64,000 nt of DNA. Source: DATAFF01 sp036257595 (GTDB lineage: Bacteria; Pseudomonadota; Alphaproteobacteria; Rhizobiales; Aestuariivirgaceae). The position numbers and the translations under genes are program-made. Positions 35,129-44,705 of the stretch are shown piece by piece (the stretch's first letter is position 1; each line of letters opens with the position of its first letter). The stretch is taken from assembly GCA_036257595.1 (NCBI GenBank), contig DATAFF010000009.1:3665-67664 (forward strand), given 5' to 3'. A model generated the notes under the pieces. That model was not told the DNA's origin. It did no database searches and saw only the letters and a program-made list of their open reading frames with translations.

Positions 35129-37632
35129 ACGCTCCGGAAGCGGTCGTCGAGCCCGCCACCAATCAAGCCACCGGCCTGACCTCGGCGGAAGCGCAGGCGC
35201 GCCTTGCCAAATACGGCATCAACGGCATCGTCGAGAAGGAGGACAGCCAGCTCGAGAAGCTGCTCGGTTATTTCACCGGTTCGATCGCCTATATGATCGA
35301 GGCGGCGGCGGTGATCTCCGCCCTGCTCGGACGGTGGTCAGACTTCGCCATCATCACCGCGCTCCTGCTCTTCAACGCGATCATCGGATTCTGGCAGGAC
35401 CACAAGGCGGCCAATGCGCTGGCGGCGCTGAAGAAGGGGCTGGCGCCCGAGGCCGACGTGCTCAGGGACGGCAAATGGCAGATGATCAAGGCAGAGCTGC
35501 TGGTGCCGGGCGACATCGTGCGGCTCCATATCGGCCAGATCGTGCCCGCCGATCTCAAGCTCATCGGCGGCACCTCGGCCTCGATCGATCAATCGGCATT
35601 GACCGGCGAGTCTCTGCCGGTTGCCAAGAGGATCGGCGACACGGCCTATTCGGGCAGCATCATCAAGGATGGCGACATGACCGGCGAGGTCATCGCCACC
35701 GGGAGCAACACGCTGTTCGGTCGCACCGCCAAGCTAGTCGCGTCAGCCGGAGCCGTCAGCCACGGCCAGCGGGCGGTGTTGGAGATCGGCGACTTCCTGG
35801 TGGTGATCGCGATCGCGCTGGCGCTGATCATGGTCGGGTTCGACGTCTATCGCGACATCGTTGCACCGGCGCATTGGCAGTGGCAGGACGCCCTCTCCAT
35901 CCTGCAATTCGTGCTGATCCTGCTCGTGGCATCGATCCCGGTGGCGATGCCGGCGGTGTTCTCGATCACCATGGCGCTGGGCGCCCTGGCCCTGGCGAAG
36001 CAAAAGGCGATCGTCTCGAAGCTGTCGGCGATCGAGGAGATGGCCGGCGTCGATGTCCTGTGCTCGGACAAGACCGGCACGCTCACCAAGAACGAGCTCA
36101 CCCTCGATCCGCCGGTGCTGTTCGCCGCCAAATCAGCCGACGAGGCGATCGTCGCGGCAGCGCTCGCGACCGCGGAGGCGAGTCCCGATGCGCTCGATGT
36201 GGCGGTCATGCAGGCGGTGCATGACCGAGCCGAGCTCAAGCCTTTCCGACAGCTCGCCTTCGTGCCGTTCGACCCGGTGCACAAGCGCACCGAGGCGACG
36301 GTCCAGCAGGGTGCGCTTCAGTCCTTCAAGGTCTCCAAAGGCATGCCGGAAGTGATCTTCGAGCTGTGCAAGCTCGATCCGGCAGCGATGGCCAAGGCGC
36401 GATCGACCGTGGTCGATCTCGGCTCGCGCGGCTATCGCACGCTGGCGGTGGCGCGGACGGCACCCGGAACCGACAATTGGTCGCTGCTGGCGATTCTGCC
36501 GATGTCGGATCCGCCGCGTGATGATTCCAAGGCGACGATCGCCGATGTCGAGAGCAAGGGCATCCGCGTCAAGATGGTCACCGGCGACGACACGGCGGTG
36601 GCGCGGGAGATGGCGCGGCAGCTCGGGATGGGCGACAACATCATCACCGCCGGCGACTTCTTCCCGCCGAATTTCAACCCGGATGCGATCTCCGCGTCGA
36701 TGGCGGAGAAGATCGACATGGCGGACGGCTTTGCCCGGGTCTATCCCGAGCACAAATACGCAATCGTCAAGGCGCTGCAGTCGCGGGGCCATCTGGTGGC
36801 GATGACCGGGGATGGCGTCAATGACGCACCGGCGCTCAAGCAGGCGGATTGCGGCACGGCGGTGAGCGGCGCAACCGATGCGGCGCGCAGCGCCGCAGCG
36901 CTGATCCTGACCACACCGGGGCTCACGGTGATCGCCAATGCCATCGACGAGGCGCGGCGGATCTTCGCCCGCATCACCAGCTACACGCTCTATCGCATCG
37001 CGCTCACCATCAACATCATGGTGCTGGTGGTGATGTCGACGATCGTGTTCGGCTTCAAGCCGTTGACGGCGGTGATGATCGTCATTCTGGCGCTGCTCGA
37101 CGATGCGCCGATCATGGCCATCGCCTATGACAATACTGAGGTGGCGCGACAGCCGATCCGCTGGCGGATAACGCGGCTCCTGGTGATTGCCAGCGCGATT
37201 GCGGTGTTCGTCGCGGCCGAGACCTTCGGGCTGCTGCTGATCGGGATGAAGGTGATCGCCGACCCGGCTCTCCAGGCGCGCTTCGGCCTCTCGACGCCGG
37301 ACGAGCTCAGGACGCTGATGTTCCTGCAGCTGGCGGTCGGCGGCCATCTGCTGCTCTACAATACGCGCACCCGCAAATGGTTCTTCCAGCGCCCCTGGCC
37401 CAGCGTGCCGCTGCTCGCCGCACTTCTCGCCACCGAGCTCCTGGCCGTCCTGATGGCGGTCAATGGCTGGTTCGTCACCCCGATCTCCTGGCAGGCGGTA
37501 GGCTGGCTCATCGTCTATCTGGTGGCCTGGCTCATCATCATCGATGTCGTCAAGCGGGTGATTTACGGCGTCGCCGATGATTCCTCGGCGCTCAGACGGC
37601 GTTATATCGCCATGGTGTCCGACCGGCTCTGA
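35125..37632 (+). CDS. P-type plasma-membrane proton ATPase (P3A)
   Basis: An 835-residue ATP-driven proton pump. An N-terminal cation-ATPase domain (A-T-G-L-T-S-A-E-A-Q-A-R-L) precedes the actuator loop T-G-E-S-L-P-V near 158, the phosphorylation motif S-D-K-T-G-T-L-T with Asp315, and the hinge M-T-G-D-G-V-N-D-A-P near 566. The order and M4-M6 segments match type P3A (fungal/plant PMA1); the long C-terminal autoinhibitory tail of plant pumps is absent. It overlaps ppk2 by four bases and the MFS gene by one base. Confidence 0.92.
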
Positions 37633-39026
37633 TGGCCGAGCAAGCGACCGCGCTACAGGGCAGCATCGCCGCGATCATCGACGGCGCCCCGGTCCGGCGC
37701 ATCGACTATTGGCTGTGGTTGCTGGCAACCGGCGGCACCTTGATCGACGGGATGGCGGTGTTCACGCTCGGGGTGGCGATGCCGCTGATCATCACGCGCT
37801 TTGCGATTCCACCGCATGTGCAGGGCCTATTGGCGGCAGCGCTGGTGTTCGGCGCGGTGGCCGGCGCGGCGATCGGCGGACCGGCGGCCGATCGCCTCGG
37901 ACGCCGGCCGATGATGCTGCTCGACATGCTGATCATCGTCACCGGCGCGGTGATCAGCGCGCTCGCCACCGATGCGACCATGCTGATTGCCGGACAGCTG
38001 CTGTTGGGTATCGGGGTCGGCATCGATTTCCCGGTGAGCGCCTCCTATGTGGCGGAATGGATGCCGCGGCAGATCCGCAGCCGGATGATGGTTGCGACCA
38101 TCGCCTGCCAGTCGGTCGGCTTCATCGTGGCGGCGGCGCTCAGCCTGCTCCTGGTCTCGATCAGCCATTCGCCCGCACTGTGGCGGTGGTTCTTTTTCGG
38201 AGAGGCGGCGACGGCGGCGCTGTTCCTGCTCATGCGATCCGGCCTTCCGGAGAGCGCCCGATGGCTCGCCAGCATCGGCCGGATGGCAGAGGCGAGGGCG
38301 GCGCTGGCCCGGGTCGTCGCAGCAGCGCCCGATGCCGGCCTCGCGGCAGCGGCTTCGACGCCGATGCAAGGCGAAGCGCCGGGCTATGGCGTCCTGTTCT
38401 CCCGCGCCTATCGCAAGCGCACGGCGCTCGCCGCCCTGCCATGGTTCCTCATGGATATCGCCACCTATGGCGTCGGCCTGTTCACGCCGGTCATTCTCGC
38501 CGCCATTCATTTCGGCAAGACTGCCTCCGGCACGATCGCCGCCGAGTCGGTTGACATCAAGGGCTCGGGCTCCATCGACCTGTTCCTGCTGATCGGCTTC
38601 GCAATCGGCCTCTTCGTGGTGCCGCGTTTCGGGCGGGTCAGGATGCAGGTCACAGGCCTTCTGCTGATGGCGGCGGCGATGGCCGTCCTGTTCATGGCCG
38701 TGCAGATGCCGTGGGACAGCTCGACGAAGACGGCGTGGATCTTCGCGGGTTTCGTCCTGTTCAACCTGGCGATGAATGCCGGCCCGAACTCGACGACCTT
38801 CGCCATGGCCTCCGCGCTCTTTCCCACCACGCTCAGGGCGAGCGCCAATGGCCTGGCGGCGGCGGTCGCCAAGCTCGGCGCGACGCTCAGCGTCTTCCTG
38901 TTGCCGATCATCAAGGCCGATTGGGGCGTCCCCGTCGTGCTGGCCCTGATGGCGGTGGTGTCGCTCCTCGGGGCGGCCAGCACCGCGATCCTCAATGAGG
39001 AGATCGATGACAGCGAGCTTCCTTAG
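37632..39026 (+). CDS. MFS transporter, sugar/metabolite:H+ symporter-like
   Basis: A 464-residue 12-TM carrier. The loop 2-3 motif is G-P-A-A-D-R-L-G-R-R-P near 80, and P-V-S-A-S-Y-V-A-E-W-M-P follows near 135; both are typical of the metabolite:H+ symporter/sugar porter group. The ATG overlaps the ATPase stop by one base (TGATG), so pump and proton-driven carrier are coupled. The TAG stop at 39024-39026 is the first TAG of heptamer-repeat array B. The substrate is unknown. Confidence 0.88.
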   Translation: MAEQATALQGSIAAIIDGAPVRRIDYWLWLLATGGTLIDGMAVFTLGVAMPLIITRFAIPPHVQGLLAAALVFGAVAGAAIGGPAADRLGRRPMMLLDMLIIVTGAVISALATDATMLIAGQLLLGIGVGIDFPVSASYVAEWMPRQIRSRMMVATIACQSVGFIVAAALSLLLVSISHSPALWRWFFFGEAATAALFLLMRSGLPESARWLASIGRMAEARAALARVVAAAPDAGLAAAASTPMQGEAPGYGVLFSRAYRKRTALAALPWFLMDIATYGVGLFTPVILAAIHFGKTASGTIAAESVDIKGSGSIDLFLLIGFAIGLFVVPRFGRVRMQVTGLLLMAAAMAVLFMAVQMPWDSSTKTAWIFAGFVLFNLAMNAGPNSTTFAMASALFPTTLRASANGLAAAVAKLGATLSVFLLPIIKADWGVPVVLALMAVVSLLGAASTAILNEEIDDSELP

Positions 39027-39099
39027 GCAGTCGGCAGATAGGCAGTAGGCAGTCGGGGAGTGCTCTGGTCACGACCTAATGCCTAATGCCTACTGCCTC
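39024..39099. repeat. Heptamer-repeat hairpin, TAGGCAG type (array B)
   Basis: The left arm (39024-39052) is TAGGCAG, TCGGCAGA, TAGGCAG, TAGGCAG; the right arm (39076-39096) is CTAATGC, CTAATGC, CTACTGC, partly reverse complementary. It fills the gap between the convergent MFS and glycosidase genes and may terminate both transcripts. The MFS stop codon is the TAG of the first unit. Confidence 0.78.
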
Positions 39100-39113
39100 T
39101 ATTTGCCCCCTCG

Positions 39114-41348
39114 TCAGGCAAGGAGCAGGCGGAAGGACTCGGGATGCTCGCCGGTTGCCTGCAGGATGATCTCGATCCAGCCGTCCGCGACCTGGGGCGT
39201 GAGGGTCAGGCTCGCCTGTCGGCACAGCAGGATTGTCCCCTTGCTTCGCACCCTGAGCCTGGCACCGGCGGCGAGCTTCGCCGGCAATGCGCACGCGACC
39301 TGCTCCTCGGTCAGGACCAGATGGGTGATGCGGCCCGTCACATCGGTCGTGAAGAAAGGCTCGCCATGCCGCAACAGGGTCAGGACGCCGTTCAGCCGCT
39401 CAACCGCGACCGGTCCCGACGGCGTCAGCACCGGCGCGAGCGCTCCCTCATCCTCGGCTCGGTTGGTCAGGGTCCAGCCGTCGAAGGGCGAGATGTCCAT
39501 GAGCTCCGCCAGGTCCATGTAAGGGAGAAGGGCGCTCCAGGAATAGAACGGATCGGTGTCGGGCTGGTCGAGCCCCTCGCCGCTTACGGCGTGATAGTTC
39601 TCCGGACAGAGCCGCCGATCGCGGAAGGATGCGAAGAACAGTGCACGTCCCTTCTCGGCCAGCCGCGCTGCCGCATCGTGCTCACCCGAGCGATGCAGTC
39701 CGAGCCAGACCAGCCAATTGAGGATCGGCCAAATCCGCCCGCGCCAATAGATGTTGTCGCCGAAAGCCGGATCGGCGCGCGCGACCGAGGGAAGGCCGAA
39801 CCGGCCGCCAAAGGCCTGCTCGTCCTCGAGATGGGCCAGCAGATGGTCGCGCTGCGCGTCATTGGCGGCACCGCAGAGCAGCGGATAGAAGCTGGTCGGC
39901 GCGAGGCTCCTGACGAATGCTCCCGACCACAGGCGATTGGCGAAGATGTTGCGCCGGTCGTCCCAGAAATGGCTGGCGATGGTGCTCCGAAGCGTGGCGG
40001 CGCGTTCATGATATTTCCACGCATCGTCGAGACCGAGCACATCGGCAATTCGCCCCAGCATCTCGCTGTCAAGGCAGGCGAGGCAGTTGAGCCCGACATC
40101 CTCGCAGTCGAGCGTTCCGGTCTCATCGATAAAGCGGGCCTCGTCATGAATCGGCGAATTGTCCATGAAGGACTCATCCTTTGCGGCAAGCTTGGTGCCG
40201 CGATAGAGCCCCATGCCGAGAGGGCTCGAGCCGAATTCGAGGATGCCGTTGCGATTGCCGTCGCGGGTGGCAAAGAGCCAGTCATTGTTGCGCGACAATA
40301 GCGGCCAGGCGGCGCGCAACAGGCTCCGTTCGCCGGAGCGCAGCCAGAGCATCCACAGGATCAGCGAGGCGATCGGGCTCTGGGTGCGGTCGACCCATTG
40401 ATCATTGCCGGTGAGAATGCAGGGCAGATTGCCTTCGGGCGTGGCGCCGGCAAAGACCAGGGACAGGTTCTCGCGTGCCTGGTCGAGATCGAACAGGGCG
40501 ACGAGAAAGGCGTTGATGAGGGTATCGTTGAGCCAGAAGCCGAAGCCGCCGAACTTGTTGAGATCCCAGTTGCGCGAGCAGGTGATGTACGGCCGGTGAT
40601 TGGTCCGGTCGTAGAGCGCATTCCAGCCCATGACGTCGCGAATGGCGGCGACCGGGTCATCGGCGGTCGGGCTCTCTTCGACCGGCGCCGGTAATTCGAG
40701 CAGCGCCCGCGCCCGCTCGACGGCGCGGTCCGGCCGGTCGGCAATGCCGGCGGCAAAGGTCTGCTCCGGCGCCTCGTCGAGATTGAAGCGCAACGCCAGC
40801 ACGGGCGCGCCGATGCTGCGGGAGGCGAGGTGCCAATAACCTTTCCGCTCAAATTCCTCGACCAGCGCGGCGATGCTGTCATGACCGGTGACCAGCAGCG
40901 GCGCCTTCTTGGCGATCAGGGCGACGGTTCGCGGCCCGCGGGTGAAGCTTGCGACCTTGGCCTCCTCATCGAAATGCCAGGCGCCGCCCTGGTCGGCGGA
41001 AAGGCTGAGCACGACCCAGAAGCGCAAGCCCCACTCGCCGGTGCGGATCGTCTGCCAGCTGCCGATGAGGTCGAAAGGCGATGGCTTGCGATAGCGCCAG
41101 TCGAGAATCGTGCCGCCATGGTCGAGCCGTGCCTCGACGAGGCTGCCATCGACCGCATGGGTGCCCAGCGTCACTTCATCGCCGGGGGCGAAGCGCGACA
41201 CCCGGCCGAGGCTTGCGGCGTAGACGAGCGGCGTGACACGCACGCCGAGGGGAAGGAAATTCATCTCGACATAGCGGTCGGCGGTCCAGGTGTTCCAGGC
41301 GCGCGACAGCGGCACATTGGGGGTGGCGAGATGGGTTGGCAGAGTCAT
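39114..41348 (-). CDS. Glycoside hydrolase family 63 / MGH1-like glycosidase
   Basis: A 744-residue protein without a signal peptide. The C-terminal half is an (alpha/alpha)6 barrel with N-D-T-L-I-N-A-F-L, G-N-D-Q-W-V-D-R-T-Q-S-P, N-S-P-I-H-D-E-A-R-F, N-I-Y-W-R-G-R-I-W-P and C-P-E-N-Y-H-A-V-S-G-E-G, matching MGH1-like/GH63 enzymes that cleave alpha-glucosides such as mannosyl- or glucosylglycerate. The N-terminal half is a beta-rich domain. It overlaps the small membrane protein gene before it by four bases. The substrate is inferred only at family level. Confidence 0.82.
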   Translation of the reverse strand: MTLPTHLATPNVPLSRAWNTWTADRYVEMNFLPLGVRVTPLVYAASLGRVSRFAPGDEVTLGTHAVDGSLVEARLDHGGTILDWRYRKPSPFDLIGSWQTIRTGEWGLRFWVVLSLSADQGGAWHFDEEAKVASFTRGPRTVALIAKKAPLLVTGHDSIAALVEEFERKGYWHLASRSIGAPVLALRFNLDEAPEQTFAAGIADRPDRAVERARALLELPAPVEESPTADDPVAAIRDVMGWNALYDRTNHRPYITCSRNWDLNKFGGFGFWLNDTLINAFLVALFDLDQARENLSLVFAGATPEGNLPCILTGNDQWVDRTQSPIASLILWMLWLRSGERSLLRAAWPLLSRNNDWLFATRDGNRNGILEFGSSPLGMGLYRGTKLAAKDESFMDNSPIHDEARFIDETGTLDCEDVGLNCLACLDSEMLGRIADVLGLDDAWKYHERAATLRSTIASHFWDDRRNIFANRLWSGAFVRSLAPTSFYPLLCGAANDAQRDHLLAHLEDEQAFGGRFGLPSVARADPAFGDNIYWRGRIWPILNWLVWLGLHRSGEHDAAARLAEKGRALFFASFRDRRLCPENYHAVSGEGLDQPDTDPFYSWSALLPYMDLAELMDISPFDGWTLTNRAEDEGALAPVLTPSGPVAVERLNGVLTLLRHGEPFFTTDVTGRITHLVLTEEQVACALPAKLAAGARLRVRSKGTILLCRQASLTLTPQVADGWIEIILQATGEHPESFRLLLA

Positions 41349-41701
41349 GCCGATTGCACTCGGGCAGCGGAGTCATAGGGGCAGATTTCTCCCACGGAGT
41401 GGAGAAGCCCGGTCATTCCAGCTTGAATCATCGGGAGCAATGTATCTCCGGCAACCTTTGCAACATCGGAATCAAAGAGCGAGATCAGCAGCAGCAACGA
41501 GCTGCAGAATGTCGAAGCAGCGTAGAGGGTGCCGACCTTGTCGCGAATGCGGTGAAGATGGAAGACTGGCGTGAGTGGCGAAAGAACGTCCCAAAGCAAG
41601 TTGATTGCGAGAAACAGGCTGATCCAGGCCACATAGAAGATGAACAGTTGCTTGGTCGAAGCCGGCCGAACGACAAAGCTTAGGAAGTCGCCCCATTCCA
41701 T
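41345..41701 (-). CDS. Small membrane protein, unrecognised
   Basis: A 118-residue protein with hydrophobic segments at about 16-38 (F-I-F-Y-V-A-W-I-S-L-F-L-A-I) and 60-80 (T-F-C-S-S-L-L-L-L-I-S-L-F), and a weaker third near 90-102. No family is recognised. Its stop overlaps the glycosidase start as ATGA, so translation is coupled. The DNA here is visibly richer in A and T than the genes on either side, which may indicate acquisition by transfer. The ribosome site is weak. Confidence 0.6.
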   Translation of the reverse strand: MEWGDFLSFVVRPASTKQLFIFYVAWISLFLAINLLWDVLSPLTPVFHLHRIRDKVGTLYAASTFCSSLLLLISLFDSDVAKVAGDTLLPMIQAGMTGLLHSVGEICPYDSAARVQSA

Positions 41702-41710
41702 GGCCGGGAG

Positions 41711-41980
41711 TCAACGGTTCATCCAACAACCGACGGCCTGAGCAATCGCGGCCGCTGCAGCGCCGCCTATCATGAAATAATGAATCAGATTTTCGGCCTG
41801 GGTTTCCGAGATCAAGCGGACACCCGTCACCAGTTCAATGAGTACGGGCAGGCCAAGAAGGGCAATTCCACAGCTTGCACCGACTAAAGCGGCCTTCAAC
41901 GTCGCAATTGCACAGGAGAGGAACGGCCAGACGGCTGCAATGCGGTCTCCTCCGGCGAACGAAACATGATGACGAGCCAT
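41711..41980 (-). CDS. Small membrane protein, unrecognised
   Basis: An 89-residue protein with two strong hydrophobic segments, about 26-50 (A-L-V-G-A-S-C-G-I-A-L-L-G-L-P-V-L) and 67-85 (F-M-I-G-G-A-A-A-A-A-I-A-Q-A-V). AAGGAG lies about ten bases before the ATG. It lies nine bases before the other small membrane protein gene and is probably the first gene of a three-gene unit with the glycosidase. No family is recognised. Confidence 0.55.
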   Translation of the reverse strand: MARHHVSFAGGDRIAAVWPFLSCAIATLKAALVGASCGIALLGLPVLIELVTGVRLISETQAENLIHYFMIGGAAAAAIAQAVGCWMNR

Positions 41981-42067
41981 CGGCTGCGCGACTCCTTTTG
42001 TTCATCGTTGAAAGTAGCCCACTGCCTTTCACCATGCAACGGAATTTCAATCTGCGGTGGTAGCCGC

Positions 42068-43117
42068 TCAACCCTGGAGCGGGACCGTCTGCTCGGGGCT
42101 CCAGCGCGCCAGCACAGGCGCGCCCGGCGTGAGGACATCGCCGCTCGCGGACTGGACGAAGGCGAGCAGCGGCTCGTCGCCGAGCGCAGCGACGCGAATG
42201 CGGTAGGTGGTGCTGGCACCGGAATAGACCGCCTGGAGGATCTCGCCGACGAGGACATTGCCGGCGGCCGGCGCCGCTGCCGGCAGCACGGCGATCTTCT
42301 CGGGACGGACGATCGCAACAGGAGCAGCCGGGAGGGCGCTCAGTATCAGGGTCCCGTCGGCAAGGCGCAGGGTCGATCGATCGACGACCGTGCCGCGCAG
42401 GATATTGGCATCGCCGAGGAACCGGGCGGCAAACAGGCTGCGCGGTCGTTCATAGATCTCGACCGGCGCACCGACCTGGACGAGCCTGCCCTCATTGATG
42501 ATGGCGATGCGGTCCGAGAGGGTGAGCGCCTCCTCCTGATCGTGGGTGACGAAGATCGTGGTGACACCGGTCTCGCGCTGAATGTCCCTGAGCTCGACCT
42601 GCATCTCCTGCCGCAGCCGCCGATCGAGGGCGCCGAGCGGTTCGTCGAGCAGCAGCACCCGCGGTCGCGTGGCGAGCGCGCGCGCCAGGGCCACGCGCTG
42701 CTGCTGGCCGCCCGACAGCTCGCGCGGCTTACGGGCGCCAAAGCCCGCAAGGCGCACCAGTGCCAGGAGGTCGGCAAGCCGCCGCTCACGGTCGCTGCGG
42801 TCGACATGGCGGACGTCGAGGCCGAAGCCGATATTGTCGGCGACGGTGAGATGGGGGAACAGGGCATAATTCTGGAACACCATGCCGATGTCGCGGCGAT
42901 GAACCGGCACCGACTCGACCTGCTCGCCATCGAAGGCGATGGTGCCGCGATCGGGAATGACGAAGCCGGCAATGGCGCGCAGCAGCGTCGTCTTGCCGGA
43001 GCCGGAGGGGCCGAGCAGGCCGAAGAACTCGCCATCGGCGAAAGTGATGGTGACCTCGTCGAGCGCAACGACCTGGCCATAGCGCTTGCTGACGCGATCG
43101 ACGTCGACCCGGCTCAT
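42068..43117 (-). CDS. Polyamine-type ABC transporter ATPase (PotA-like)
   Basis: A 349-residue ATPase with Walker A G-P-S-G-S-G-K-T-T-L-L near 37, signature L-S-G-G-Q-Q-Q-R near 133, Walker B L-L-L-D-E-P-L-G-A-L-D near 154 and a C-terminal TOBE_2 domain. The G-G-Q-Q-Q-R signature and E-P-L-G-A-L-D are usual in PotA/FbpC-type importers. The start overlaps the permease stop by one base. It is the last gene of the unit. Confidence 0.9.
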   Translation of the reverse strand: MSRVDVDRVSKRYGQVVALDEVTITFADGEFFGLLGPSGSGKTTLLRAIAGFVIPDRGTIAFDGEQVESVPVHRRDIGMVFQNYALFPHLTVADNIGFGLDVRHVDRSDRERRLADLLALVRLAGFGARKPRELSGGQQQRVALARALATRPRVLLLDEPLGALDRRLRQEMQVELRDIQRETGVTTIFVTHDQEEALTLSDRIAIINEGRLVQVGAPVEIYERPRSLFAARFLGDANILRGTVVDRSTLRLADGTLILSALPAAPVAIVRPEKIAVLPAAAPAAGNVLVGEILQAVYSGASTTYRIRVAALGDEPLLAFVQSASGDVLTPGAPVLARWSPEQTVPLQG

Positions 43118-43884
43118 CAGTCCCCGCCAAAGCGGTAGTTGCGCGCCACCGCCAGCATCAGCCCCATCGAGATGACGATGATGATCGACGACACGGCATT
43201 GATCTCCGGCGTGAAGCCCTTGCGGATGGCGGTGTAGATCTCGACCGGCAGCGTCGAGGTGCCGGGCGGTGCGAGGAAATAGGAGATGACGAATTGATCG
43301 AAGGAAACGGCGAAGGCGAAGAGCGCGGCAGTGACGACGCCCGGCGCGATCATCGGCAGGGTTACCCGCAGGAAGGTCTGGACCGGCGTCGCGCCAAGAG
43401 TGGCGGCGGCCTCCTCGAGGGTCGGTCCGAAGCTCTGGAGCCTGGCGCCGACCACCACGATGACATAGGGCAGCGACAGCGCGACATGACCGAGCAAGAT
43501 GGCATGGAGGCCGCGGCCGATCCCGGTCCAGAAGAAGAAGATCAGCATGGAGGTGCCGATGATCAGCCAGGGAATGGTGATCGGCGGGAACAGCAGCAAC
43601 TGCATCAACTGCTTGCCGCGGAAGCTGTAGCGGGCGAAGGCGATGGCCGCGAGGGTGCCGAGAAAGGTGGCGATCACCGCATTGCAGGCGGCGATCCAGA
43701 CGCTGTTCCAGCTCGCCGCGAGGAGCCGCTGATTGTCGGCGAGTGCCCGGAACCAGACGAGGTCGAAGGTGAAGGGAAGCTCGTAAAGCGCCGAGCGGTT
43801 GAACGCCATCGCCACCATCACCAGGATCGGCAGGTAGAGGAAGGCCAGGACCAGGCCGAGATAGGCATGGGACAGACGCCGCAT
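43117..43884 (-). CDS. Polyamine-type ABC transporter permease (PotC-like)
   Basis: A 255-residue inner-membrane permease with the PotC-like opening L-A-F-L-Y-L-P-I-L-V-M-V-A-M-A-F-N and the coupling loop E-E-A-A-A-T-L-G-A-T near 165, where polyamine-type systems have L-G-A rather than the sugar-type D-G-A. One-base overlaps link it to the permease before and the ATPase after. Confidence 0.92.
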   Translation of the reverse strand: MRRLSHAYLGLVLAFLYLPILVMVAMAFNRSALYELPFTFDLVWFRALADNQRLLAASWNSVWIAACNAVIATFLGTLAAIAFARYSFRGKQLMQLLLFPPITIPWLIIGTSMLIFFFWTGIGRGLHAILLGHVALSLPYVIVVVGARLQSFGPTLEEAAATLGATPVQTFLRVTLPMIAPGVVTAALFAFAVSFDQFVISYFLAPPGTSTLPVEIYTAIRKGFTPEINAVSSIIIVISMGLMLAVARNYRFGGD

Positions 43885-44699
43885 CAGCTGCTCCCGAGCT
43901 GGCGCTTGAGCAGGGGAGCGGCGATCGCCAGCATCAGCAGCACGATCGCCAGCATCATGAAGGAAAGCGCCGCGCCGAGCGGCCAGTTGAAGGCGGCGGT
44001 GAACTGACCCTCGATGATCGGGCCAAGCATGATCGCATCCTTGCCACCGAGGATGCGCGGCTCCATGAACGAGCCGATGACGGGTACGAAGATCAGGAAG
44101 ATGGCGGCGAGCACGCCCGGCATGCTGAGCGGCAGGATGACGCGGAAGAAGGTCTGGATCGCGGTGGCGCCGAGGCTGCGCGAAGCCTCGATCAGCGATT
44201 CATCGATCGCCTGGAGCGAGATGTAGATGGTCAGGATGGCATAGGGCAGATAGGCATGGACCAGCCCGATGACGATGGCGGGATAGGTGAAGAGGAGGTT
44301 CAGGGGCTCGCGCAGCACCATGGTCCAGGAGAAAGTCCTGACCAGCGCGTTGCTCCAGAAGGGCAGGATGATCAGGAGAAAGATCGCTTCCCGCCAGCGC
44401 CCCCTGACATAGCGCGACAGCGCCAGCGCCGCCGGATAGCCGACAAGGAGCGAGATCGCGGTGACATAGATGCCGAGCTCGATAGAGCGCCAGGCGTTGA
44501 ACCAGTAGATCGGCTTGGTGAAGAAGCTGACATAGTGAGCAAGGGTGAAGCTGGCGATGCGGCCACCCACCGGAACGGTGGTGAGAAAGCTGAAATAGAC
44601 CATCGCCATCAGCGGCAGGAAAACGGTCGCGGTCAGCCACAGATAGGCTGGCGCCGCCAGGGCGATGATTTCCAGGCGCTGACGCGGCGGCGCCGCCAT
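43884..44699 (-). CDS. Polyamine-type ABC transporter permease (PotB-like)
   Basis: A 271-residue inner-membrane permease; coupling loop I-E-A-S-R-S-L-G-A-T-A near 178 and the G-S-F-M-E-P-R-I-L-G-G segment near 218 are PotB marks. It starts six bases after the binding protein stop, and its stop overlaps the next permease start by one base. Confidence 0.92.
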   Translation of the reverse strand: MAAPPRQRLEIIALAAPAYLWLTATVFLPLMAMVYFSFLTTVPVGGRIASFTLAHYVSFFTKPIYWFNAWRSIELGIYVTAISLLVGYPAALALSRYVRGRWREAIFLLIILPFWSNALVRTFSWTMVLREPLNLLFTYPAIVIGLVHAYLPYAILTIYISLQAIDESLIEASRSLGATAIQTFFRVILPLSMPGVLAAIFLIFVPVIGSFMEPRILGGKDAIMLGPIIEGQFTAAFNWPLGAALSFMMLAIVLLMLAIAAPLLKRQLGSS

Positions 44700-44705
44700 C
44701 TCCGA

